Shown here one piece after another: positions 55,757 through 64,000 of a stretch of DNA of 64,000 nt (the first letter of the stretch is position 1; each line of letters starts with the position of its first letter). The stretch comes from Antrihabitans auranticaus. GTDB taxonomy: Bacteria > Actinomycetota > Actinomycetes > Mycobacteriales > Mycobacteriaceae. Below the pieces are notes generated by a model, which made no database searches, was not told the DNA's origin, and saw only the letters and a program-made list of their open reading frames with translations. The stretch spans positions 434,001-498,000 of the forward strand of contig NZ_JAEMNW010000002.1 of NCBI RefSeq assembly GCF_016481275.1, given 5' to 3'. Made by a program: the position numbers and the translations under genes.

Positions 55757-56434
55757 CTACACCTGCAGGCTGCGCTCGGCGACACAGCGTCCACCGAGTT
55801 GGATCCAGTCTTCGTCGAGCACGGTCGTGAAGATCTGCGAACCGCGGCCCTGGGTAATGGTGAGGTCGCGCTGCAGGCGTGCCGTGATCCGGACGGCCGC
55901 GGCGCCCGTGGCTTCGTCTTCGGCAATTCCCATGTCGGGTGCGAACATTCGTGAGCGGATTGCGCCCGCCGACCGATCGGTCCACGCCCAGGCGTAATGG
56001 TGACCGCTGCGGAAGTCGGTGGGATTCAGCGCGTCGACATCGGCCGCGGATGCAAGGTCGTGGAACTCGAACGCCGGTGCCCAGTCGGCCTGCGCCCGAA
56101 TCTTCGTCAGCCCATTCGTGCGGGTGACGGCCACGCGTCCCGCCGGCACGTCGAGCGCATCCACGGGCGTCTCGACCTCGTCGAGCCACCAGCCGAGTCC
56201 GACGCTCGGGTGGCCCGCGAAGGGCAGTTCGGTGGCTGGTGTGAAGATCTGGACGCGTGCGATCGGTGCATCGGCCGTCAGTTCGACGAAGACCGTTTCG
56301 CTGAATCCGAGTTGCGCTGCCAGCGTCTGTCTATCGGCCTCGGGAACCGCGAGCGCCGAAACGATTCCGAGCGCGTTACCGAACTCTCCCGATGGACTCG
56401 TGAATACTCGAACAACCGCGACATCGACCGCCAT
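55757..56434 (-). CDS. PhzF-family isomerase-like protein
   Basis: A 225-residue PhzF-fold protein (Rv2716-like). The catalytic glutamate is E46 in GFSETVFV; other signatures are FTSPSGEFGNALGIV, the TPATELPFAGHPSVG block and EDEATGAAAV in the second half. PhzF relatives isomerise or epimerise small metabolites; the substrate is unknown. The ATG at 56434 lies exactly seven bases after TAGCCT and is preferred over 56458. It is shorter than classical PhzF (about 280), consistent with the actinobacterial branch. Confidence 0.85.
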   Translation of the reverse strand: MAVDVAVVRVFTSPSGEFGNALGIVSALAVPEADRQTLAAQLGFSETVFVELTADAPIARVQIFTPATELPFAGHPSVGLGWWLDEVETPVDALDVPAGRVAVTRTNGLTKIRAQADWAPAFEFHDLASAADVDALNPTDFRSGHHYAWAWTDRSAGAIRSRMFAPDMGIAEDEATGAAAVRITARLQRDLTITQGRGSQIFTTVLDEDWIQLGGRCVAERSLQV

Positions 56435-56441
56435 GCTGGCC

Positions 56442-56447
56442 AGGCTA
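56442..56447 (-). promoter_or_regulatory. TAGCCT -10 element for leaderless phzF-like gene
   Basis: On the minus strand TAGCCT is exactly seven bases before the ATG at 56434. Confidence 0.6.
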
Positions 56448-56491
56448 CCGCAGCACACACCCCCTTGCGCTACTGAAATCGAAGCGTATTA

Positions 56492-56512
56492 TTGCTATGA
56501 AAATCGTAGCAA
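56492..56512. promoter_or_regulatory. operator-like inverted repeat before the AhpD-like gene
   Basis: TTGCTATGA-AAA-TCGTAGCAA is a 9-bp inverted repeat with one mismatch, in an AT-rich patch that stands out in this GC-rich region. It ends 15 bases before the ATG (56528) and overlaps the probable promoter. No regulator gene is adjacent. Confidence 0.6.
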
Positions 56513-56527
56513 CCAAGGAGTTCGATC

Positions 56528-57088
56528 ATGGTCCGAATTGCGCCTCTGCAGCCGCCCTACAGCGAGTCCACCGCGGACATGCTCGCCAAATGGATGCCGC
56601 CCGGCAGTGCGGTGTCCGAGCCGCTGGCGCTGTTCCGAGTTCTCGCCCGGCACCCCGACCTGATGGGGCGTATGCGTCCACTCGGTGCCGGACTGCTCGG
56701 CAAGCCCCAGTTGACCGTACGCGAGCGTGAACTACTCATCGCGCGGACGACCGCACGCTGCGGCGCCGGCTACGAATGGGGTGTCCACATCACCGCATTC
56801 GCTCGACCGCTCCTCGGTCTGAAAGACGATCAAGTACGTTCGACGGCAACAGGATCACCGCTCGACGACGTCTGGGATTCTCGCGACCGCGTTGTCCTGA
56901 CGCTGGCCGACGAGATGTTCGACGCGTGCACGGTGAGCGATCGGACGCTCGCTGCGCTGCGCACCGAGTGGTCGGACGAACTCGTCCTGGAGGCCGTCAT
57001 CTGCTGTGGGTGGTACCGACTGCTCGCCGGCGTGATCAATGCAGCGGGCCTGGATCCGGAACCGTGGGCAGAGGCGTTTCCGGCCTGA
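56528..57088 (+). CDS. carboxymuconolactone decarboxylase/AhpD-like protein
   Basis: A 186-residue protein of the AhpD/CMD fold. The family block is LTVRERELLIARTTARCGAGYEWGVHITAFAR, where AhpD enzymes have C-x2-C; here only the first cysteine remains and the second is replaced (RCGAGYEWGVH), as in many non-peroxidatic members. A role as a hydrolase, isomerase or peroxidase is open. A strong AAGGAG site and an upstream palindrome suggest separate regulation. It converges with the helicase gene, one base between stops. Confidence 0.82.
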   Translation: MVRIAPLQPPYSESTADMLAKWMPPGSAVSEPLALFRVLARHPDLMGRMRPLGAGLLGKPQLTVRERELLIARTTARCGAGYEWGVHITAFARPLLGLKDDQVRSTATGSPLDDVWDSRDRVVLTLADEMFDACTVSDRTLAALRTEWSDELVLEAVICCGWYRLLAGVINAAGLDPEPWAEAFPA

Positions 57089-57089
57089 A

Positions 57090-59609
57090 TCAGCCTGCTG
57101 TGACGGTCATGTCGTCGAAAACTACCTCACCGAGCGCATCGGATTCCGCGACGTCGACCATCGCGTCGATCGACCACCCGTGATCGCCGGCGGGGTCGTC
57201 GATGACCTGGCGAACCGACCACATGTCGCCGTTCGTGGTCAACGTGAACAGCTGCGGACCACGTGCGTCCGGTCCGATCCCGACCTCGCCGTACTCGGCA
57301 AAGTAGGGCTCCAGCAACATCTCCCAGCCTTCCGCGTCCGGCCCCACGGCCAATTCGCCGAGGGCGGCCCACCGCCGCAGCGCCACAAGCTCGACTCGGC
57401 GGAACATCGCGTTGCGAATGAGGACGCGGAACGCCCGCACGTTGGCGGAGATCGGCCGGGGCGCGCTCGCGTCGAAGGCAATCTGGTCGGTATCGGTTTC
57501 CGCGCCGGGGTTGGTGAGCTGTTCCCATTCGTCGAGCAGGCTCGAATCCACCTGGCGGATCAGTTCGCCGAGCCATTCGATGATGTCCTCGAGTTCTTCG
57601 GTTCGATACTGCTCGGGAACCGTCCGGCGCAGGGCGCGGTAGCCGTCGGCGAGGTAGCGCAGGACCAAACCCTCGGATCGGGCCAAGCCGTAGTGGCTGA
57701 TCAGCTCGGTGAACGTCATCGAGCGTTCGATCATGTCGCGCACGACAGACTTCGGCGACGGCGAGAATTCCGACAGCCACGGATGGCCGCCGCGGTAGGT
57801 CTCGTACGCGGGAAGTAGCAACTCCGCCAAAGGTTTCGGCCACGTGACCTCTTCGAGCAGCTCCATCCGCTCGTCGTATTCGATGCCGTCAGCCTTCATG
57901 CGGTTGATCGCTTCGCCACGAGCGGCGTGCTGCTGTGCCATCAGCAACTGGCGCGGGTCCTCGAGGGTTGCCTCGATCACCGAAATCACATCGACGGTGA
58001 AGGTCGGCGAATCGCGGTCCAGCAGTTCGAAAGTCGCGAGTGCGAACGGCGACAGTGGCTGGTCCAGGGCGAAGTCGCGCTGCAGGTCGACGGTCAGCCG
58101 TGCGTGCCTGCCGAACTCGTCGGGCTCGGGGAGTTGTTGCACCACACCGGCATTACGCAGCCCTCGATACTGCTTCAACGCTCGCAGAATGTGCTTGCGC
58201 TGCGCGTGCCGAGGTTCGTGGTTGTCCTCCAGCAGGTGCCTCATCGCGTAGAAGCAATTACCTGGCCGCGCAATCACGTTGAGGAGCATCGAGTTCGTGA
58301 CCGTGAAGCGCGAAACCAGCGGCTCCGGTGACGCGGCGACGATGCGGTCGAAGGTTTGCGAACTCCACGACACGAATCCTTCCGGCGCTTTCGTGCGCTG
58401 TACCTTCTTGAGCTTCTTCGGATCGTCGCCGGCCTTGGCCACCCGCCGGGCATTCTCGACCTCGTGCTCGGGCGCTTGCACGACCACGGTGCCCATCGTG
58501 TCGAAGCCCGCCCGGCCGGCGCGACCGGCAATCTGATGGAACTCCCTGGCACGCAGCTGCCGTGTGCGCACGCCGTCGTACTTCGTCAGACCGGACAGCA
58601 ACACCGTCCGGATCGGAACGTTGATGCCGACGCCGAGAGTGTCCGTCCCGCAAATGACTTTGAGCAGACCGTCCTGAGCGAGCTTCTCGACCAGTCGCCG
58701 GTACTTGGGCAGCATCCCAGCGTGATGGACACCGATCCCGTGGCGAACCAAGCGCGACAGTGTCTTTCCGAATCCGGTCGCGAATCGAAAGCCGCCCAAG
58801 GCTTCCGCGATGGCGTCCTTCTCTTCGCGGGAAGAGAAGTTGGTACTGGTCAGAGCCTGTGCGCGTTCCAGCGCAGCGGCCTGTGTGAAGTGGACGACGT
58901 AAACCGGCGCCTGGTTGGTGGTGACCAGTTCCTCGATGGTTTCGCCGATCGGCGTCAGTGCATAGGAAAAGGTGAGTGGCACTGGACGTTCGGTACCCGC
59001 GATCACCGTCGTCGGTCGGCCGGTCCGCCGAGTCATATCGGTCTTGAAGAACTCCACGTCGCCGAGGGTTGCCGACATCAACAGAAACTGTGCATTGGGG
59101 AGCTCGATCAGGGGAACCTGCCACGCCCAGCCCCGATCGGGCTCGGCGTAGTAGTGGAACTCGTCCATGACGACCTGGCCGATGTCGGCGTCGGCACCCT
59201 CGCGCAACGCGACGTTCGCGAGGATCTCGGCTGTCGCGCAGATGATCGGGGCCTGCGCGTTCACAGCCGCGTCGCCCGTCACCATCCCGACCTGATCGGC
59301 ACCGAAAATTTCGCACAGTGCGAAGAACTTCTCGCTGACCAGAGCCTTGATCGGCGCCGTGTAGTAGGTCCGCTGCCCGCGTGCCAGGGCGACGAAATGC
59401 GCTGCCACAGCAACCATCGACTTGCCTGACCCGGTCGGGGTCGCAAGTATCACGTTGGCGCCCGAAACCAGTTCGATGATCGCTTCGTCTTGCGCGGGAT
59501 AGAGCTCCAGACCGCTGTCGGTGGTCCACGAGGTGAATGCGTCGTAGAGCCAGTCGGGGTCGAAGTCCTCGCCCGCCGGGCGATCGTCGATCAAGCTCCG
59601 CAGCTGCAC
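57090..59609 (-). CDS. DEAD/DEAH-box helicase with DUF3516 domain
   Basis: An 839-residue superfamily 2 helicase of the actinobacterial DUF3516 type, related to Ski2/HelY. Walker A TPTGSGKS is at 57-64, Walker B DEFH at 149-152, SAT motif in LLMSATLGDVEF, and motif VI in FHQIAGRAGRAG. The C-terminal half (about 450-839) is the DUF3516 region found only with this helicase. Activity on RNA or DNA is not established. The GTG at 59609 follows TAGCCT by exactly seven bases, so the mRNA is probably leaderless. The two hydrolase genes lie upstream on the same strand. Confidence 0.9.
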   Translation of the reverse strand: MQLRSLIDDRPAGEDFDPDWLYDAFTSWTTDSGLELYPAQDEAIIELVSGANVILATPTGSGKSMVAVAAHFVALARGQRTYYTAPIKALVSEKFFALCEIFGADQVGMVTGDAAVNAQAPIICATAEILANVALREGADADIGQVVMDEFHYYAEPDRGWAWQVPLIELPNAQFLLMSATLGDVEFFKTDMTRRTGRPTTVIAGTERPVPLTFSYALTPIGETIEELVTTNQAPVYVVHFTQAAALERAQALTSTNFSSREEKDAIAEALGGFRFATGFGKTLSRLVRHGIGVHHAGMLPKYRRLVEKLAQDGLLKVICGTDTLGVGINVPIRTVLLSGLTKYDGVRTRQLRAREFHQIAGRAGRAGFDTMGTVVVQAPEHEVENARRVAKAGDDPKKLKKVQRTKAPEGFVSWSSQTFDRIVAASPEPLVSRFTVTNSMLLNVIARPGNCFYAMRHLLEDNHEPRHAQRKHILRALKQYRGLRNAGVVQQLPEPDEFGRHARLTVDLQRDFALDQPLSPFALATFELLDRDSPTFTVDVISVIEATLEDPRQLLMAQQHAARGEAINRMKADGIEYDERMELLEEVTWPKPLAELLLPAYETYRGGHPWLSEFSPSPKSVVRDMIERSMTFTELISHYGLARSEGLVLRYLADGYRALRRTVPEQYRTEELEDIIEWLGELIRQVDSSLLDEWEQLTNPGAETDTDQIAFDASAPRPISANVRAFRVLIRNAMFRRVELVALRRWAALGELAVGPDAEGWEMLLEPYFAEYGEVGIGPDARGPQLFTLTTNGDMWSVRQVIDDPAGDHGWSIDAMVDVAESDALGEVVFDDMTVTAG

Positions 59610-59616
59610 GGCCTAA

Positions 59617-59622
59617 AGGCTA
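59617..59622 (-). promoter_or_regulatory. TAGCCT -10 element for the helicase gene
   Basis: On the minus strand TAGCCT lies exactly seven bases before the GTG at 59609. Confidence 0.6.
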
Positions 59623-59643
59623 GCCCACCAGGGGCGGCGCCCC

Positions 59644-60678
59644 TCAGGTCGCGCTGCGCTCGGCCGCAGCCATCGCGTCGAAAAGCGCAGGCTGGGTCGA
59701 TGGATGCGGCCGCCGACTGTCGACCGCGTGTCCGGCGGACAGTGCGGCGCGCCAGCGCTCCTGCTCGTATTGCGCGGGTGTCGTGGAATCCAGGAAGCGC
59801 TGCACCAGACCGGCAAACCTGATCGGGTCGTCACGGAACGGGAAATGCCCCGCCTCGTCGAAGATTTCGAGTGTCGATCCCGGCATCGCCGCGTGCGCGA
59901 TGTGCGCATGACGGACCGGGATGATCGCATCGCATCTACCCCACACGATCTGCACCGGAATGCCTTCGAAGAGATAACAGCGGTCGAGCACGGTGATCGT
60001 CTGCCCGCGCCAATCGGCAACCGCCCGAATCGTTTTGACGAACGCGCGGTGCCCCATGCGATCCGACTGCGCCGCGAGGACGCGGACCACGTCGATCGCG
60101 TCGTGCGCAAGCGAGGCACCCTTGGTGCCCGTCGTCGCATTCAGCGCGGCCAGGAATCTGCCGAACATGTCCAGCGCCGTCGTTGCCCCCGGCAGTGAGA
60201 GCGCATGCAGGACAAGGGGAACGACTGGTACCGACGACATTCGCAGGAGCGGATTGATCTCGCGGCTCACGCCTCCCGCACACACGATGACGATCCGGTC
60301 CACGAGGTGTGGGTACTGATACGCGAACTGCATCGCAACGCCGCCGCCGAGAGAATGGCCGACCAAGGTCACCTTCTCGTGGCCGAGGACGGAAAGGAGG
60401 TCGCGCAGGCCGTTCGCGTAGGCGGCTGCGGAGTAGTCCGCCCGGGGTTTGTCGGACTGGCCGTGGCCGAGCATGTCCGGGGCGATGACGGTGTACTTCG
60501 TCGCGAAGTGGGGAATGATGTCGAGCCAGGTCTCCGAGTTGTCGCCGATGCCGTGGAGCAACACCAGCGGCGGACCGTCCCCGGCGATCCGGATGGCGCG
60601 ACGGTACCCGTGGATTGTCCGAAAGATCAGCCGCGGTTCGACTTCGGTAACGGGCCGTAACGGTCGTGGCGCTCCCAT
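59644..60678 (-). CDS. alpha/beta hydrolase, downstream paralogue
   Basis: A 344-residue alpha/beta hydrolase. The oxyanion region LLHGIGDNSETW, nucleophile Ser109 in GHSLGGGVAMQF, acid Asp in WGRCDAIIP and His in FDEAGHFPF form a complete triad. It is a close paralogue of the next gene: long blocks are identical or nearly so (TIHGYRRA, YTVIAPDMLGHGQSDKPRADYS, ending ERSAT). M. tuberculosis has one such gene beside the PAC2 gene (Rv2715). Substrate is unknown; esterase or haloalkane-type chemistry is possible. It lies 39 bases after its paralogue. Confidence 0.88.
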   Translation of the reverse strand: MGAPRPLRPVTEVEPRLIFRTIHGYRRAIRIAGDGPPLVLLHGIGDNSETWLDIIPHFATKYTVIAPDMLGHGQSDKPRADYSAAAYANGLRDLLSVLGHEKVTLVGHSLGGGVAMQFAYQYPHLVDRIVIVCAGGVSREINPLLRMSSVPVVPLVLHALSLPGATTALDMFGRFLAALNATTGTKGASLAHDAIDVVRVLAAQSDRMGHRAFVKTIRAVADWRGQTITVLDRCYLFEGIPVQIVWGRCDAIIPVRHAHIAHAAMPGSTLEIFDEAGHFPFRDDPIRFAGLVQRFLDSTTPAQYEQERWRAALSAGHAVDSRRPHPSTQPALFDAMAAAERSAT

Positions 60679-60717
60679 GGGGACTCCTGCGTCTCGTGTC
60701 GGTTGTGCGGGCGATCG

Positions 60718-61740
60718 TCAGGTGGCGCTGCGCTCGGCATCGCCGACGGCGTCGACGACTGCGAGTGCGGTAGCCGGTTCCGCGGCGACGCTGCCGTAGG
60801 CAAGCGCCGCGCGCCACGACTCGTGCTCGAATCGGGCAGGCTCGGTCGCCGCGAGGAATTCCTCGACGACGCCGAGAAACTTCACCGGGTCGTCCAGGAA
60901 CGGGTAATGGCCGGTGCGGTTGAAGATTTCGACGCGGGAACCCGGCATCGCCGTGTGCGCGAGGTACGCGTGGCTCACGGGGAACACAGAATCCTTTGCG
61001 CCCCAGATGATCTGCACCGGAATATGCTCGTTCAGATAGCACCGGTCGAGCAGGGTTATCGCCTGACCGCGCCAATCGACCACGGCACGAAGCGTTTTGA
61101 GGAAGGCGAGGAAGGCTGTCGGGTCCGTGGTGCCGCCGAGCATGCGTAGCAGATCCGAAGTGTCCCCGAGCGCGTCCGGCAGCAGAGCTGTCCTCCTGAG
61201 CCGGGCAAGCGCGCTGCCTACCATCCCGGTTGCCAATTTTGCGCCCGGAAGGCCGAGCAGGCGCAGACTCTGGCTGACGAGCGGCACCGATGTCACGCGC
61301 AGCAGCGCATGAATGTCCTTGGTGACACCGCTCGTCGACACCAGCACGAGCCGGTCCACCTTCTGCGGATACTGGTATGCGAACTGCATCGCGACAGCCC
61401 CGCCGAGCGAATGCCCGACGATCGTGGCGGTGTCGATCCCGAGCACGGCGAGCAGATCGTGCATCCCGTTCGCATAGGCAGCCACCGAGTAGTCGGCCCG
61501 CGGCTTGTCCGAACGGCCATGGCCGAGGAGGTCCGGCGCGATGACCGTGTACTTCTCGGCGAGGTGCGGGATCAGGTCGATCCACGCCGCCGAGCTGTCG
61601 CCGATGCCGTGGATCAGCAGAACCGCGGGTCCGCTTCCGGCGATGCGATACGCGCGCCGGTAGCCGTGGATCGTGTGAAACTCGACGCGCGTATCGCCGT
61701 GCGGCACGGGCCGCAGCGACCTGGTCCGTGGATCAGGCAT
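60718..61740 (-). CDS. alpha/beta hydrolase, upstream paralogue
   Basis: A 340-residue alpha/beta hydrolase with Ser111 in GHSLGGAVAMQF, LLIHGIGDSSAAW, WGAKDSVFP and FNRTGHYPF supplying the catalytic triad. It is the tandem partner of the gene at 59644: both share the TIHGYRRAYRIAG-type opening and the unusual C-terminal ERSAT, and the sequence between diverges moderately. A GGGAGG site precedes the ATG. The PAC2 gene lies 99 bases upstream on the same strand, so all four genes from PAC2 to the helicase run in one direction. Confidence 0.88.
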   Translation of the reverse strand: MPDPRTRSLRPVPHGDTRVEFHTIHGYRRAYRIAGSGPAVLLIHGIGDSSAAWIDLIPHLAEKYTVIAPDLLGHGRSDKPRADYSVAAYANGMHDLLAVLGIDTATIVGHSLGGAVAMQFAYQYPQKVDRLVLVSTSGVTKDIHALLRVTSVPLVSQSLRLLGLPGAKLATGMVGSALARLRRTALLPDALGDTSDLLRMLGGTTDPTAFLAFLKTLRAVVDWRGQAITLLDRCYLNEHIPVQIIWGAKDSVFPVSHAYLAHTAMPGSRVEIFNRTGHYPFLDDPVKFLGVVEEFLAATEPARFEHESWRAALAYGSVAAEPATALAVVDAVGDAERSAT

Positions 61741-61839
61741 TCTCGCCTCCCGCCGTCAACGCCGAATTACATGTGCGTACAGCGTATGAGGGACGAGGGT
61801 CGCGAAATGTCGCCGCAGGTTACTTCGATGTTTCGGTTT

Positions 61840-62784
61840 TCAGTCGCTCTCTATGCCGCGGTTGTCTCCGTAGCCACCCTGCTCGGCGAGGAACTTTTCG
61901 AATTCGGCGCCGAGCTCGTCACCGCTCGGCAATTCGCCGTCACCTGCGAGCAGAGTTGCCTGCTGTTCCTGCGCTGCGACGAAAGTGTCGTACTGCCGTT
62001 CCAGCGCCTGGACCACAGCCTCGACTTCGGCGTTGCCCTGGATGTGCTCGTTCACCTGTTCCCGGACCCGCGCAGCGGCTTCACCCAGTGCGGCGAGCGG
62101 AAGCTCGAGCTCGGCATTGGCGCTGACGTTCTCGAGCAGTGTCTGCGCCGCTTCGGGGTAGTTGGTCTGTGCGAGGTAGTGCGGCACGTGCACCGAGAAT
62201 CCGACGGACTCGTGACCGTGCTGAGCCATCCGGTATTCCAGCAGGGACGACGCACTGCCCGGCACCTGCAGTTCACCTGCCCAGCGCTGGTGGTCCTTGA
62301 TCAGGTCCTTGTTGTTGGAATGAGCGGTCACGCTGAGTGGGCGCGTGTGGGGGATCGCCATCGGAATTGCGTTGAGGCCGATGCTGCGCCGCACACCGAG
62401 CTGTTCGGCCAGCATGCGGACCGCCGTGGTGAACTTTTCCCATCGCAGATCCGGTTCCATGCCCGCGAGCAGCAAAAACGGTGTTCCGACGGTGTCGCGC
62501 AATGCGTACAGATTCAGCTGCGGCTCCGCGTAGTCCGAGAAGTGATCGCTCTTGAACGTCATCATCGGCCGGCGTGACCGGTAATCGAGAAGCTCGTCGA
62601 TATCGAACGACGCGACAAGTTCGCTCTCGAGGCTTTCGCGCAGGTGCGTGGTCGCAAGCTTCACGGCGTGGCCGGCGTCGGTGAAGCCCTCGAGCCCATG
62701 CACCAGCACCGGTCCCATGCCATCGGCAGTGGACAACTGCGGCGCCGGAAACTCCAGCTCGTACATGCTCGACTGCTCGTCCAT
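61840..62784 (-). CDS. PAC2-family protein
   Basis: A 314-residue protein of the PAC2 (proteasome assembly chaperone 2-like) family, Rv2714-like. Signature stretches are VLVHGLEGFTDAGHAVKLATTHL, the ELLDYRSRRPMMTF block and PHTRPLSVTAHSNN. The C-terminal part is helical and glutamate-rich. Its role in actinobacteria is not established. The ATG at 62784 with an AGGAAGG site is preferred over the 62853 opening. A 7-bp inverted repeat lies 19 bases upstream. The conserved neighbourhood with the hydrolase genes matches M. tuberculosis. Confidence 0.85.
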   Translation of the reverse strand: MDEQSSMYELEFPAPQLSTADGMGPVLVHGLEGFTDAGHAVKLATTHLRESLESELVASFDIDELLDYRSRRPMMTFKSDHFSDYAEPQLNLYALRDTVGTPFLLLAGMEPDLRWEKFTTAVRMLAEQLGVRRSIGLNAIPMAIPHTRPLSVTAHSNNKDLIKDHQRWAGELQVPGSASSLLEYRMAQHGHESVGFSVHVPHYLAQTNYPEAAQTLLENVSANAELELPLAALGEAAARVREQVNEHIQGNAEVEAVVQALERQYDTFVAAQEQQATLLAGDGELPSGDELGAEFEKFLAEQGGYGDNRGIESD

Positions 62785-63085
62785 GGTCGGCCCCTTCCTA
62801 ACGGAACACCTCCAGTGTTCCTCATCTGCGTGCACGTGGTGACGCTCCAGCACGCGCGAACTTCGCCCGAATACCTTTTCCGGTCAACGCGGCTGAGTGT
62901 GAAGGCATTCCCGCGGCGGGGCCCGATCGCCGCGCGACGTCTCGACACACGGAATTCGCCTGACGGTCCCCGGCACCTGTGGCAGCCTGGAACAGCAGGT
63001 TACCCGTAGCGCGCGGCGGCAACCCCGACGAGTCGAATGTGGGCCGGTTGCCGTACGCCGACAAAGCGAAAGACGGAGGCACATC
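62785..63085. other. PAC2-mscR divergent gap
   Basis: These 301 bases carry no gene that I can support. They contain the dyad at 62803-62821, nearest PAC2, and an AGACGGAGG ribosome-binding site (63071-63079) for mscR. No clear -10/-35 pair was identified for either gene. Confidence 0.55.
62803..62821. promoter_or_regulatory. dyad GGAACAC-N5-GTGTTCC before the PAC2 gene
   Basis: A perfect 7-bp inverted repeat with a 5-base centre, 19 bases upstream of the PAC2 start. It may be an operator or an RNA hairpin in the leader. Confidence 0.6.
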
Positions 63086-64000
63086 GTGACCCATCGAGTG
63101 CGAGGCGTGATCTCCCGCGAACGCGGACAAGCGGTATCGCTCGAGACGGTGCTCGTTCCCGATCCAGGACCGGGTGACGTCGTCGTCCGTGTCCAGGCGT
63201 GCGGGGTATGCCATACGGACTTGCACTACCGCGAAGGCGGTATCAACGACGAGTTCCCGTTCCTGCTCGGCCACGAAGCCGCCGGCATCGTCGAGGAGGT
63301 CGGCGAGGGTGTCGACACCGTGGCGGTCGGCGACTTCGTCGTCCTGAACTGGCGTGCCGTCTGCGGTCAGTGCAGGGCGTGTCGGCGAGGTCGGCCGTGG
63401 TACTGCTTCTCGACGCACAACGCAAGCAAGAAGATGACGCTCGAGGACGGCACGGAACTGTCTCCGGCACTCGGAATCGGCGCGTTCATCGAGAAGACAC
63501 TCGTTCACGCAGGTCAATGCACGAAGGTCGACCCTGAGGCTGATCCGGCCGTGGTCGGACTGCTGGGCTGTGGCGTGATGGCCGGTATCGGTGCTGCGAT
63601 CAACACCGGAAACGTCGGGCGCGGCGACTCCATCGCCGTGATCGGCTGCGGCGGTGTGGGCTGCGGGGCGATCGCCGGAGCGCGCTTGGCGGGAGCGTCG
63701 AAAATCATCGCTGTGGACCTCGACGCTCGCAAACTCGCCTGGGCGCGTGACCTCGGCGCGACGCACACCGTCAACGCCGCTGTCGAGGACGTGGTCGAAG
63801 CAGTGCAAGCACTCACGGACTCGTTCGGTGCGGACGTGGTGGTCGACGCGGTCGGCAGGCCCGAAACCTGGAAGCAGGCGTTCTATGCGCGTGATCTGGC
63901 GGGAACAGTGGTCCTGGTCGGTGTTCCCACTCCCGAAATGACTCTCGACATGCCGTTGATCGACCTGTTCAGCCATGGCGGGTCACTGAAGTCGTCGTGG
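63086..64000 (+). CDS. mscR: S-(hydroxymethyl)mycothiol dehydrogenase, 5' part
   Basis: A zinc-dependent medium-chain alcohol dehydrogenase that oxidises the formaldehyde adduct of mycothiol and can act on S-nitrosomycothiol. The 305 visible residues have catalytic zinc ligands Cys39 (ACGVCHTD), His63 and Glu64 (LGHEAAG), structural zinc cysteines 93, 96, 99 and 107 ([16 protein letters not shown]), and the nucleotide loop [12 protein letters not shown] near 187. It resembles M. tuberculosis MscR (Rv2259) closely over the visible part. The gene runs off the window edge without a stop. A strong GGAGG site precedes the GTG at 63086. Confidence 0.93.
   Translation, partial: MTHRVRGVISRERGQAVSLETVLVPDPGPGDVVVRVQACGVCHTDLHYREGGINDEFPFLLGHEAAGIVEEVGEGVDTVAVGDFVVLNWRAVCGQCRACRRGRPWYCFSTHNASKKMTLEDGTELSPALGIGAFIEKTLVHAGQCTKVDPEADPAVVGLLGCGVMAGIGAAINTGNVGRGDSIAVIGCGGVGCGAIAGARLAGASKIIAVDLDARKLAWARDLGATHTVNAAVEDVVEAVQALTDSFGADVVVDAVGRPETWKQAFYARDLAGTVVLVGVPTPEMTLDMPLIDLFSHGGSLKSSW

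Overview
The window is one contiguous piece of a high-GC actinobacterial chromosome. Its gene order is that of the order Mycobacteriales (Corynebacteriales): dapB, dapA-rnj, ftsK, argA, pgsA-cinA-clgR-pspA-pspM, DUF3046-recA-recX, gluABCD, miaB, miaA, dapF, hflX, fru/pts, fadE20-like, lexA/chiZ-like, nrdR, PAC2. From memory this is the order of M. tuberculosis Rv2773c-Rv2714 and of Corynebacterium glutamicum around cg2112-cg2141. The PTS fructose genes and glutamate uptake operon argue against Mycobacterium and suggest Rhodococcus, Nocardia, Gordonia or a close relative; the genus cannot be fixed by eye. There are no rRNA or tRNA genes, insertion sequences, prophage or CRISPR. All identifications come from reading translated sequence and motifs; no search was run, and positions were counted by hand.

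Layout. 1-1401: end of dapB, a membrane protein and a flavodoxin-like protein. 1477-6805: an accessory block in the dapB-dapA interval, with an intrinsic terminator, a response regulator, a histidine kinase and a degenerate kinase-like membrane protein, then a YcaQ-type glycosylase, an SRPBCC protein and a ribbon-helix-helix protein with a phased operator array. 6872-17529: dapA-rnj, TauE-like permease, flavodoxin, ftsK, a DUF1906 protein, argA, pgsA and cinA. 17535-21395: the envelope-stress operon clgR-pspA-pspM, a 57-residue membrane protein missed by length cut-offs, and a glycosyltransferase. 21397-25974: MpaB-like oxygenase with TetR regulator, an F420-type reductase, DUF3046, recA and recX. 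26012-32612: lipoprotein, gluABCD and miaB. 32619-40050: DUF349 protein, miaA, TrmH, dapF, hflX and a secreted propeller-like protein. 40047-45986: fruR-fruK-fruA-ptsH opposite ptsI. 46250-53774: acyl-CoA dehydrogenase, lexA opposite an SOS-linked LysM protein, nrdR and hrpA. 53829-64000: Pr6Pr membrane protein, aminotransferase, PhzF, AhpD-like protein, DUF3516 helicase, two alpha/beta hydrolases, PAC2 protein and the start of mscR.

Working together. Lysine and diaminopimelate synthesis (dapB, dapA, dapF), DNA repair (recA, recX, lexA with at least three LexA-type boxes), envelope stress (clgR-psp), sugar phosphotransferase (EI, HPr and fructose EII with regulator) and glutamate import each form recognisable modules.

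A window-wide pattern stands out. At least twelve genes have a TANNNT hexamer exactly seven bases before an ATG or GTG, the signature of leaderless mRNAs. This fixes several start codons (gluA, ftsK, mpaB, phzF, the DUF1906 gene), and at 23826-23832 two such hexamers overlap on opposite strands. The other notable signals are a helically phased TGACGYCA array at the RHH gene, the kinase/pseudokinase pair, the small gene after pspM, a 15-bp repeat array in the lexA leader and an unusually strong hairpin between gluB and gluC.
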